The notes beneath the pieces are model-generated. The model was given only the letters and a program-made list of their open reading frames with translations. It was not told where the DNA came from and did no database searches. Shown in pieces: positions 8,799 to 15,648 of a DNA stretch of 24,459 bases. Position 1 is the first letter of the stretch, and each line of letters opens with the position of its first letter. Both the position numbers and the translations under genes were made by a program. The DNA comes from an uncultured Actinomyces sp. (GTDB lineage: Bacteria > Actinomycetota > Actinomycetes > Actinomycetales > Actinomycetaceae): the NCBI GenBank assembly GCA_938014245.1, contig CALLSD010000047.1, positions 1-24,459 of the forward strand. The letters run 5' to 3'.

Positions 8799-9191
8799 GG
8801 ATTCTCCTTGGAACTGAATAAAGAAATACCGTTTGTTAGTTTAGCTGGCTGTAGGCGTCAAGGAAACTGAAAAATTCGCCGCTGTGGAGTTCGCAAGGGA
8901 GCTTGAGTGATGCGGGTGAATTTTTGTTATTTGTCTTGAACTTAGTTCGTCGTCGTCATCGGCTATGTGGATAGTGTGGATAAGTGATTCTTTCCGCATC
9001 ATGACAAGAATTTCATCGTGGACGTAGATGTGTATCTGAGTGTGAACGAACTACATCTTTTTGTGGAAGAATTTTTTGTCATTCTCGAAGGTCCACAGCT
9101 TCCCTTTCTCTGTACACATGCACGAGCTGCGATTTCACCATAGTTTCCACAGCTTCTGTGGATTGCACCGAAAATGGGAGTAATCCGCCAT
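8799..9191. other. dnaA-dnaN intergenic part of oriC with DnaA boxes
   Basis: This 393-bp gap has no plausible gene. It contains one perfect DnaA box on the minus strand (TTATCCACA, 8975-8983) directly beside CTATCCACA (8966-8974). Weaker box-like sites are TCTTCCACA (9062-9070, minus), AGGTCCACA (9089-9097, plus), GTTTCCACA (9143-9151, plus) and CAATCCACA (9157-9165, minus). The last two form a 7-bp inverted repeat TCCACAG-ctt-CTGTGGA (9146-9162). T-rich stretches at 9057-9085 and 8915-8942 could melt easily. In Streptomyces and mycobacteria oriC is assigned to this gap. Here it is less box-rich than the gap on the other side of dnaA. Confidence 0.75.
8833..8861 (-). promoter_or_regulatory. 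Putative dnaN promoter
   Basis: On the minus strand TTGACG (8856-8861) and TAACAA (8833-8838) are 17 bases apart, 35 bases before the dnaN start codon. The -35 is near consensus and the -10 is weaker. It lies at the dnaN end of the DnaA-box-containing gap, so DnaA bound at the boxes at 8966-8983 could influence it; that last point is inference. Confidence 0.5.
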
Positions 9192-10646
9192 TTAACCCAG
9201 TGTCGCTGACTCGCGCGCAGCCTGTTTGATGCGGTTCGTCAATTCGGTGACGTAGTTAAAGGTCTCCCTCTTTTCTGCCATCAAGCCGACGATCTTCTTA
9301 TTAGCGTGCATGACAGTCGTATGGTCGCGTCCACCAAATGCTGCGCCGATCTTCGGCAGGGACAAATCAGTGAGTTCTCGGCACAAGTACATCGCGATCT
9401 GACGCGCTTCAACGACCACGTGAGAGCGATCCGAAGACGAAAGCTGATCGATGGTTACTCCGAAGTAGGTTGCAGTCTGGCTCATGATCAAGGTAGGTGT
9501 TACCTCGGTGTCTTGGGGATCCGAGGCGAAGTCCTTGAGGAGCATTTCCGCCATCGATACGGTGACGGGTTCCTTTGACAGGGATTCAAAGGCTGCGACG
9601 CGGACGAGCGCACCTTCAAGTTCGCGAATATTCGAGGAAATTCGTTGAGCGATGTACTCCAAGACACGAGGATCAACCTCGATGTTTTCTGCACTCGCCT
9701 TCTTCTGCAAAATTGCGATACGCGTTTCAAGATCAGGCGGTAAGACATCGACCAAGAGACCCGCAGCGAAGCGAGAACGAATGCGGTCCTCCAAATCGAG
9801 TTCACGAGGCGGAACATCCGAGGTCAGTACGATCTGCTTTCCCGCGTTATAGAGGGAATTGAAGGTGTGGAAAAACTCTTCAACCGTGCGTTCTTTGCCT
9901 TGAATGAACTGAATATCGTCGATCAGAAGCACATCGACTTCGCGGTATCGCCGCTGAAACTCTTCGATGCTCTCCTCACGAACGGAATTAATGAAGTCGT
10001 TCGTAAATTCCTCGGAATTTACGTAGCGCACACGCATCTGCGGGAAAAGCGAGAGGGTGTAGTGGCCGATCGCGTGAATGAGGTGAGTTTTGCCCAGACC
10101 GGAATCACCGTGAATAAAGAGAGGGTTGTAGGCGCGCCCGGGAGTTTCCGAGACCGCAAAAGCTGCTGCATGGGCGAAGCGATTTGAGGGACCGATAACG
10201 AAAGTATCGAAAGTGTGCTTCGGGTTCAGGTGGGTACTAGCGGTGTCGATTGCGAGTTGCGGGCTACTCGACGGCGCTGCCTGAGTCGCAGGGGCTCGGT
10301 CTGGCGTGGTGGCGCCTGGTTGAATCTCGCCCGAGCCCTCCACCGGCGAGGCAACTGGTGAGGTTTGCTCGGTTGGTTCGGGCTCGGGTTCAAGAGAGGG
10401 GTCAATGGTGACTGCTAGACGAACACTTCGCCCAAGGATGCTGGTCAGAGAAGCAGTCAGATCAGTCGCGTCGTTGTTTTCGATCCACTTCTTTGTGAAA
10501 TCGTTGGGAACAGCGATCAAGATCGTTCCGTCAATGTCACCCAGGGGTTTTGCTGAGCGCAGGAAAGACAAGGTTGCAGGTCTTAATTGGTCTGAGATTT
10601 GAGCAAGTGCCTCAGACCATGCCTGAGTAAGGGCATCGATAGACAC
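9192..10646 (-). CDS. dnaA: Chromosomal replication initiator DnaA
   Basis: DnaA (484 residues) is the AAA+ initiator that binds DnaA boxes and opens oriC. Domain I is residues 1-80, and a Pro/Glu/Ser/Thr-rich linker (domain II) is about 83-140. Domain III has Walker A GDSGLGKT (180-187) and Walker B VLLIDDIQF. Domain IV carries the box-recognition signature ending GGRDHTTVMHANKKI. The open frame extends 62 codons upstream, but the GTG at 10644-10646 is chosen because GGAGG sits five bases before it and the protein then begins SIDALTQAW, as domain I should. The gene lies between the two box-rich gaps and is transcribed toward dnaN. Boxes immediately upstream (10737-10745, 10760-10768) suggest autoregulation. 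Confidence 0.97.
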   Translation of the reverse strand: MSIDALTQAWSEALAQISDQLRPATLSFLRSAKPLGDIDGTILIAVPNDFTKKWIENNDATDLTASLTSILGRSVRLAVTIDPSLEPEPEPTEQTSPVASPVEGSGEIQPGATTPDRAPATQAAPSSSPQLAIDTASTHLNPKHTFDTFVIGPSNRFAHAAAFAVSETPGRAYNPLFIHGDSGLGKTHLIHAIGHYTLSLFPQMRVRYVNSEEFTNDFINSVREESIEEFQRRYREVDVLLIDDIQFIQGKERTVEEFFHTFNSLYNAGKQIVLTSDVPPRELDLEDRIRSRFAAGLLVDVLPPDLETRIAILQKKASAENIEVDPRVLEYIAQRISSNIRELEGALVRVAAFESLSKEPVTVSMAEMLLKDFASDPQDTEVTPTLIMSQTATYFGVTIDQLSSSDRSHVVVEARQIAMYLCRELTDLSLPKIGAAFGGRDHTTVMHANKKIVGLMAEKRETFNYVTELTNRIKQAARESATLG

Positions 10647-11028
10647 AGGAACCTCCGGAAACTGACGTGAGATAGGACACGAGAAATGATATCTGTCGAA
10701 ATCATCTTCCGCCGATAACTCTAATATGATGCCACGTTTTCCACAGCTGGGGATATACCTGTGGATATTTAATCCCCAAATGACATTTGTGTAGTTACAA
10801 CACCTCCCCGTTGAGCGGCAAAGAAAATGCATCTATCCACAGGTTTGTGGATAACTTGCAATGTGGATAACTTGCCCCTTATGTATCCACACCTCCTTCC
10901 ACAGGTGTGGATGACCTTCATGAAGTGGCTCTTTCGTTGACGGAACGGTGAAAAACCCTTAGGCTGTTGGTTCGTATGTGTTTGTCGTTGAGATAAGCAC
11001 CGTCCATGACCGATTCGAGGAGATATCA
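10647..11028. other. dnaA-rpmH intergenic DnaA-box cluster (likely core of oriC)
   Basis: This 382-bp gap holds no gene but has at least eight DnaA-box-like nonamers within 180 bp. Two are perfect TTATCCACA on the minus strand (10846-10854 and 10862-10870). The near matches are TTTTCCACA (10737-10745, plus), ATATCCACA (10760-10768, minus), CTATCCACA (10833-10841, plus), GTATCCACA (10883-10891, plus), CCTTCCACA (10895-10903, plus) and TCATCCACA (10906-10914, minus). The leaders of divergent dnaA and rpmH also lie here. Every core gene to the left is on the minus strand and every one to the right is on the plus strand, so transcription runs outward from this gap. Function is inferred from box density and gene polarity. 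Confidence 0.75.
10937..10965 (+). promoter_or_regulatory. Putative rpmH promoter
   Basis: TTGACG (10937-10942) and TAGGCT (10960-10965) are spaced by 17 bases, leaving a leader of roughly 57 bases before the rpmH GTG. It sits 23 bases beyond the last DnaA box. The -35 is good and the -10 mediocre. Confidence 0.55.
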
Positions 11029-11169
11029 GTGACCACCAAGCGGACTTATCAGCCGAACAACCGTCGTCGTTCCAAGACGCACGGCTTCCGCCTGCGTATG
11101 AGCACCCGCGCTGGCCGCGCGATTCTGGCTGCGCGTCGTCGCAAGGGCCGCGCCCGCCTCTCCGCCTGA
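11029..11169 (+). CDS. rpmH: 50S ribosomal protein L34
   Basis: L34 is a 46-residue, very basic protein of the large ribosomal subunit. The sequence TKRTYQPNNRRRSKTHGFR followed by MSTRAGRAILAARRRKGR is diagnostic of bacterial L34. The start is GTG 11029-11031, preceded by GAGGAG six bases away. It opens the plus-strand operon rpmH-rnpA-yidD-yidC. The first residue is Met from GTG. Confidence 0.97.
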   Translation: MTTKRTYQPNNRRRSKTHGFRLRMSTRAGRAILAARRRKGRARLSA

Positions 11170-11180
11170 GCTTTCGCGAG

Positions 11181-11549
11181 GTGTTGCCCCGCTCGAACCG
11201 CATGGTGAATCCAGCGGACTTCCGCCTCGCAATCCGAAGCGGATCGCGCGCGGGTCAGCAAAGGCTCATTGTGCATTGTCGAACCGACGAGGAAAGTGAT
11301 TCACGCCTCGTCGGTTTCGTCGTACCTAAGAGCCAGATCAAGCGAGCGGTTGGACGCAACCGGGTCAAGCGTCAATTGCGCCATCTCATGGCCGATCGCC
11401 TAAGTGCACAGCCTCCTGGCGCCCGCGTCGTCGTCCGAGTAAAGGCCGATGCATTGGGTGTCACTTCCGCGCAATTGGGTGAAGAATTAGATCAGGTTTT
11501 GGCCAGGGCATGGAAGAAATGGGATCGATCTTTGGAGGGACGCGCATGA
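11181..11549 (+). CDS. rnpA: Ribonuclease P protein component
   Basis: RnpA (about 122 residues) is the basic protein subunit that helps the RNase P RNA cleave tRNA 5' leaders. The RNR signature VGRNRVKRQLRHLM sits at mid-protein. The N-terminal LPRSNRMVNPADFRLAIRSG matches the family's opening (usually LP..NR....F). The start is uncertain between GTG 11181 and the adjacent TTG 11184, because no clear ribosome-binding site precedes either. The rpmH stop lies only 11 bases upstream, so re-initiation is plausible. The stop overlaps the yidD start as ATGA. Length is typical. Confidence 0.93.
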   Translation: MLPRSNRMVNPADFRLAIRSGSRAGQQRLIVHCRTDEESDSRLVGFVVPKSQIKRAVGRNRVKRQLRHLMADRLSAQPPGARVVVRVKADALGVTSAQLGEELDQVLARAWKKWDRSLEGRA

Positions 11550-11953
11550 GCTCTCCTTTTGCGTATATCGCCATCATTCCCGTTCGCCTCTACCAGCGTT
11601 TTATTTCCCCACTTTTCGCGCCGCGTTGCCGCTACTACCCCACCTGCTCAAGCTACGCGCTCGGGGCATTGCGCAGCCACGGCCTCGTCAAGGGAACACT
11701 ATTAGCTATCTGGCGAATCCTTCGCTGTAACCCCTGGAGCCTCGGCGGGGTCGATGAAGTTCCCGCACGCGGCAAGTGGACCAGCGAAGCCTGGACGCCA
11801 CCCCAAGACTGGGCCGGCTACGACGATCCATGGGCACAAACCCCCATGGGCATGGATCGCACCGATGACGAAACATCGGTCGACACTCTCGAAGACTTCT
11901 CGGCGAGGGCCGAGCATCACACGGACGCAGTGAGCGTCCCCCGCGCATCATAA
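11546..11953 (+). CDS. yidD: Membrane protein insertion efficiency factor YidD
   Basis: YidD (135 residues) is a small membrane-associated protein thought to assist YidC-dependent insertion. The family core is clear: RLYQRFISPLFAPRCRYYP, then TCSSYALGALRSHG and WRILRCNPWSLGGVDEVP, with conserved cysteines. Start ATG 11546 overlaps the rnpA stop and has GGAGGGA six bases upstream; an in-frame ATG 12 codons earlier lies inside rnpA and is not needed. About 55 C-terminal residues, rich in Asp, Glu and Trp, extend beyond the usual ~80-residue core. They have no recognised domain, and such tails are known to vary. The ribosome-binding site of yidC overlaps the yidD stop. Confidence 0.92.
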   Translation: MSSPFAYIAIIPVRLYQRFISPLFAPRCRYYPTCSSYALGALRSHGLVKGTLLAIWRILRCNPWSLGGVDEVPARGKWTSEAWTPPQDWAGYDDPWAQTPMGMDRTDDETSVDTLEDFSARAEHHTDAVSVPRAS

Positions 11954-11963
11954 GGAGATTCCT

Positions 11964-13271
11964 GTGGATTCGATTCTCTATCCCTTTGCAGTAGCGGTCG
12001 CCTGGCTCTGGGTCAGGATTCACGACCTGCTGCTGCTCCTTGGTATGAACAGCGGTGCAGGATTCACGTGGGTCCTGTCCATCGTTCTGCTGACCATTTT
12101 GGTGCGCGTGCTGATCATCCCGCTGTACCTCAAGCAGCTCAAGAGCATGCGAGGCACGTCGATTGTTCAGCCTCAGATGCAGAAGATTCAGGCCAAATAC
12201 AAGGGCAAGACGGATATGGCCTCCCGGCAGCGCATGCAGCAGGAGATCTCCGAGCTCAACAAGAAGTACGGTGTGAACCCCTTCGCTTCGTGCTTGCCGA
12301 TGCTCGTTCAGCTGCCGGTTCTCTTTGCGATGTACCGCGCGATTTACGCCATCCACGCGCTTGCAGAAAGCAGCTACCAGGTCGGTTCGCGTCACGTGGA
12401 CTCCCTGGGTCCGATCACTCAGGCCGTCGCCTCGGAAATCGATTCCTCGCAGGTTTTCGGCGTCCCGCTCTCTCACACCATCCGTGACTCGTCCTTTGCC
12501 TCGCTCCCGACGCTGATCTTCGCTGTGTTCATTGTTATTATGGTTGCGACGCAGTTCTTGACCATCCGTCTGACGATGACGAAGAACATGCCGCAGAACC
12601 AGGATCCGAACAACCCCATGGTTCGTTCGCAGCGCATGATGATGTACGTCATGCCCTTCATGTTCATCTTCTCGGGCCTGTTCTTCCAGATGGGTGTCGT
12701 GATCTATACGACGACCGCGGGCATTTGGGGCTATCTGCAGATGCTGTGGGTGATTAAGAACATGCCGAACCCGAACTCCGCTGCCTACAAGGCGCTTTTG
12801 GCCAAGCGTCAGAGCGCTTACCAGAGCTGGGCTCGCCCCTTCTTTGCCGATTACGACGAGAAGCGTCGCGCCCTGGCTGATGGTTCCGATGAACTCAAGG
12901 CTTTGAACTCGACTACTTTGAAGGAGCTGCGCTCGCGCGCGAAGCGCCAGAAGGTCGCCTCTGATTTCCCCGAGGCGATGAGCGAGGGAGAGATTGTTTC
13001 GATCTACCGTAACCTCTCGATGCAGGAATGGACGACCCTTCCCGATGAGGTGTGGATGCGCGGTGTCAAGGTTGCAACCGAACGCGCGGCGGACCGTCGC
13101 GAGGCCGCGGCCAAGCGTGAGGAAGCACAACGTCAGGCACGTACCCGTTCGCCTCGTGCACAGGCGGCCTCGGAGAATCCGAGTTCCTCGGTTGATGCCG
13201 ACGAACTTGAGCGCAAGCGTCAGGAGCGCCGCAAGGCTCGTCGCGCCGCTGCAAAGAAGAAGAAGCGCTGA
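11964..13271 (+). CDS. yidC: Membrane protein insertase YidC (Oxa1 family)
   Basis: A 435-residue insertase that places membrane proteins in the cytoplasmic membrane alone or with SecYEG. There is no large periplasmic domain, as expected for Gram-positive YidC. Hydrophobic segments lie at about 4-27, 34-56, 109-130, 175-202 and 228-265. The conserved groove arginine is Arg48 in ILVRVLIIPLYLKQL, and the cytoplasmic coiled hairpin is QPQMQKIQAKYKGK. The last 150 residues form a long Lys/Arg/Glu/Ala-rich cytoplasmic tail ending in KKKKR, which is suited to ribosome contact. The start is GTG 11964-11966 with AAGGAG upstream. A small inverted repeat GATGCC-cat-GGCATC (13293-13307) lies between this gene and jag. 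Confidence 0.96.
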   Translation: MDSILYPFAVAVAWLWVRIHDLLLLLGMNSGAGFTWVLSIVLLTILVRVLIIPLYLKQLKSMRGTSIVQPQMQKIQAKYKGKTDMASRQRMQQEISELNKKYGVNPFASCLPMLVQLPVLFAMYRAIYAIHALAESSYQVGSRHVDSLGPITQAVASEIDSSQVFGVPLSHTIRDSSFASLPTLIFAVFIVIMVATQFLTIRLTMTKNMPQNQDPNNPMVRSQRMMMYVMPFMFIFSGLFFQMGVVIYTTTAGIWGYLQMLWVIKNMPNPNSAAYKALLAKRQSAYQSWARPFFADYDEKRRALADGSDELKALNSTTLKELRSRAKRQKVASDFPEAMSEGEIVSIYRNLSMQEWTTLPDEVWMRGVKVATERAADRREAAAKREEAQRQARTRSPRAQAASENPSSSVDADELERKRQERRKARRAAAKKKKR

Positions 13272-13333
13272 TCGCGCCACCACAGACCACTCGATGCCCA
13301 TGGCATCAAACATCCCCTGATGGAGGAAATACT

Positions 13334-13855
13334 ATGAGCGAAGATACGTCCAGCGAGCTGTCGCGCCTAGAGGAAGAGGGCGAACTCGCAGCTGACTACC
13401 TGGAAGAGCTTCTCGATATCGCTGATCTTGATGGCGATATTGAAATCGATGTCGAAAATGGCCGTGCATTGGTTGAGATTATTTCTGAGAATCCCTCTGC
13501 TCTTGACCACCTCGTCGGTGAGGACGGTGAAGTCGTCGATGCGCTCCAAGAGCTGACTCGACTTGCCGTCCAGACCGAAACCGGCGAGCGCTCACGCCTC
13601 ATGCTCGACATCGCAGGCTTCCGCGCTGATCGTAAGGCTGATCTGCAGGATCTGACTCACGAGGCCATCGCTCGCCTGCGTGCAACCGGTGAGCCGCAGA
13701 AGCTTGAACCGATGAACCCGTTTGAGCGCAAGGTCTGCCATGACGTTGTTGCTTCTGAGGGTCTGCGCAGCGAATCTGAAGGCGTTGAGCCCCGTCGCCG
13801 TGTCGTTATTCTTCCCGCCGATGAGTCCGCTGCCGACGAGGCCGAGGAGGCCTGA
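13334..13855 (+). CDS. jag: KH-R3H RNA-binding protein Jag/KhpB
   Basis: A 173-residue protein with a KH domain (about 35-97) and a C-terminal R3H domain (about 100-161), the usual actinobacterial form lacking the long Jag-N domain. The R3H motif is PMNPFERKVCHDVV, with Arg132 and His136 spaced as in the family, followed by EPRRRVVI. The KH GxxG loop reads GEDG (62-65), acidic where basic residues are common. KhpB with KhpA binds RNAs that affect division and envelope functions in Gram-positive bacteria. GGAGG precedes the ATG. Its stop directly abuts the rsmG start. Position after yidC is standard. Confidence 0.93.
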   Translation: MSEDTSSELSRLEEEGELAADYLEELLDIADLDGDIEIDVENGRALVEIISENPSALDHLVGEDGEVVDALQELTRLAVQTETGERSRLMLDIAGFRADRKADLQDLTHEAIARLRATGEPQKLEPMNPFERKVCHDVVASEGLRSESEGVEPRRRVVILPADESAADEAEEA

Positions 13856-14521
13856 GTGGACACCCTCGGGGGCGGCTCGGCTGAGCAAGAGATTGAACTT
13901 GAGGTTCCAGGACCGGAAGTTCGCGAACTTTTTGGCTTGTCATATCCAGATATCGCCGAGTTTGCGAACATGCTGGTTGAAGAGGGAGAGCTTCGCGGGC
14001 TGATTGGTCCGCGAGAGCTTCCTCGGCTCTGGTCGCGCCACCTCGTGAACTCCGCTGCGGTCCTTGACTTCCTACCCAAGAAGGGACAGGTTCTCGACGT
14101 CGGTTCGGGAGCCGGATTCCCGGGGATTGTGATAGCCGTGTGCCGGCCGAACCTTGATGTTCACCTGGCGGAGCCAATGGCTCGGCGTTGTGAGTGGCTT
14201 GCCGACGTCGTCGATGCACTTGGCTTGGATAACGTCACGATTCATCAGGCGCGTGCTGAAGAGCTTCGAGGGAAGGGCAAGGCAGATGTTGTCACCTCGC
14301 GAGCGTTGGCGAATATGACAAAGCTTGTTCGTATGACCTCCAAGTTGATTGCTCCCGGTGGTTCGCTGGTTGCACTTAAAGGGCGTCGTGCTGGTGAAGA
14401 GGTCGAGGCCGCGCAAGTTGAGCTCAAGCGTCACCATTTGGCGGCCTCGATTCACGAGGTTCCTTCCGTGATGGAGGATGACTCGACCTTCGTTGTCGTC
14501 GCGAAGAGAGTTCGCTCGTAG
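13856..14521 (+). CDS. rsmG: 16S rRNA (guanine-N7)-methyltransferase RsmG
   Basis: RsmG (formerly GidB; 221 residues) methylates N7 of G527 in 16S rRNA using S-adenosylmethionine. Loss of this enzyme is a known route to low-level streptomycin resistance. The SAM-binding motif DVGSGAGFPG lies at residues 81-90. RLWSRHLVNSAAVLDFLP before it and VTSRALANMTKLV later are family landmarks. The GTG start immediately follows the jag TGA, and GAGGAGG inside the jag 3' end serves as ribosome-binding site with a 5-base spacer, so the genes are translationally coupled. The position next to parA is typical. Confidence 0.95.
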   Translation: MDTLGGGSAEQEIELEVPGPEVRELFGLSYPDIAEFANMLVEEGELRGLIGPRELPRLWSRHLVNSAAVLDFLPKKGQVLDVGSGAGFPGIVIAVCRPNLDVHLAEPMARRCEWLADVVDALGLDNVTIHQARAEELRGKGKADVVTSRALANMTKLVRMTSKLIAPGGSLVALKGRRAGEEVEAAQVELKRHHLAASIHEVPSVMEDDSTFVVVAKRVRS

Positions 14522-14620
14522 CTTGCCGGGATAGCTCTGGTAGCGCGTGTCCTCAGCTATCAGGGTGCGTCCTTCTTGCCTACACTTGTGTCATTGACGT
14601 GCGAGAAAGGCTCAAATTTT

Positions 14621-15490
14621 ATGGCCGGTCAGACTCCGCTTTCGGATCAGATTACCCAAAACTTTCAAGATCGCGCCTTTTTGGACAAGGCTAAGTTCGG
14701 TGTGCCTTCATCCACTCGCGTGATTGCCGTTGCTAATCAGAAGGGCGGGGTCGGCAAGACCACCTCGGTTGTTAATCTTGCTGCGGCTTGTGCTTTGGGC
14801 GGTTTGAAGGTTGTCGTGATCGACGCCGATGCTCAGGGGAATGCCTCGAGCGCTCTGGGTATCGCACATTCTCCCGGTACTCCTTCGACCTACGAGGTGA
14901 TCACTGGTCAGGCTTCGATTGGTGAAGTTCTTCAGGCCTGCCCTGATTTGGATAATCTTTGGGTCTGTCCGGCGACGATAGATTTGTCAGGCGCTGAGAT
15001 CGAGCTTGTTGATTGTGCGCGGCGCGAGTTTCGCCTTGCCGACGCTGTTTCGTATTTTGTCGAGGCCTATCAGCAAATTGATTTAGTTTTCATCGATTGT
15101 CCGCCTTCTTTGGGTTTGGTTACTTTGAATGTCATGGTCGCTGCCGATGAGGTTTTGATCCCGATTCAGACTGAGTACTACGCGCTGGAGGGTCTGAGCC
15201 AGCTATGGTCCACAATCGATCGCATCAGCGGTGATCTCAATCCTAAGCTTCATGTTTCAACTATGTTGTTGACCATGGCCGATAAGCGTACGAGACTTTC
15301 TGAAGAGGTCGAGTCCGAAGTTCGTTCGCACTTCCCAACGCAAACACTTCAGACGGTCATTCCTCGTTCGGTTCGTGTCTCCGAAGCTCCGAGTTATGGG
15401 CAGAGTGTCATTACCTACGATCCGAACGGGGCAGGTAGCCTTGCATATCGCAAGGCTGCACTCGAGTTGAGTCTGCGTCTGGCCAAGTAG
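14621..15490 (+). CDS. parA: Chromosome partitioning ATPase ParA (Soj)
   Basis: ParA (289 residues) is a deviant Walker-type ATPase that binds DNA non-specifically and moves ParB-parS complexes. The deviant Walker A motif KGGVGKT is at residues 41-47, followed by DADAQGNASSALGI and the IDCPPSLGLVTLN segment. ATG 14621 is chosen as start because GAGAAAGG lies about ten bases upstream. Upstream non-ATG codons in frame (TTG 14576, GTG 14588) would add 15 or fewer unlikely residues. The 99-bp gap from rsmG contains a 7-bp inverted repeat (14530-14536/14555-14561) and a TACACT -10-like hexamer at 14581-14586. parB follows after 158 bp carrying a parS site. Confidence 0.95.
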   Translation: MAGQTPLSDQITQNFQDRAFLDKAKFGVPSSTRVIAVANQKGGVGKTTSVVNLAAACALGGLKVVVIDADAQGNASSALGIAHSPGTPSTYEVITGQASIGEVLQACPDLDNLWVCPATIDLSGAEIELVDCARREFRLADAVSYFVEAYQQIDLVFIDCPPSLGLVTLNVMVAADEVLIPIQTEYYALEGLSQLWSTIDRISGDLNPKLHVSTMLLTMADKRTRLSEEVESEVRSHFPTQTLQTVIPRSVRVSEAPSYGQSVITYDPNGAGSLAYRKAALELSLRLAK

Positions 15491-15597
15491 GTCTATTTCG
15501 TTTTTTGGGGCGGTATTTGCGCCATCTTGCGGTCTTGCAAATCTCAGGAGAAGGCCGCTGTGAAAATCATTTTTTGATTGTTCAGTCCACATTTTCA

Positions 15598-15613
15598 TGT
15601 TTCACGTGAAACA
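15598..15613. other. parS site 1 (upstream of parB)
   Basis: TGTTTCACGTGAAACA is a perfect match to the universal 16-bp parS palindrome. The symmetry stops at 16 bp here. It lies in the parA-parB gap, 35 bases before the parB start, and may also sit within the parB promoter. ParB binds this site and spreads from it using CTP. Confidence 0.95.
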
Positions 15614-15648
15614 ATAGATTTATCATCACGAGTACGCGAGATTGGTAA

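Noticed and set aside
9146..9162. TCCACAG-ctt-CTGTGGA inverted repeat as the dnaA terminator
   Set aside because: It lies 30-46 bases after the dnaA stop but has only 7 bp and no T-tract; it is better explained by two opposed DnaA-box-like sequences.
11706..13313. 535-codon minus-strand open frame opposite yidD and yidC
   Set aside because: Composition is Arg/His/Leu-rich as expected from antisense of a GC-rich gene; no start signal, no family motifs, and the sense strand has clear yidC motifs.
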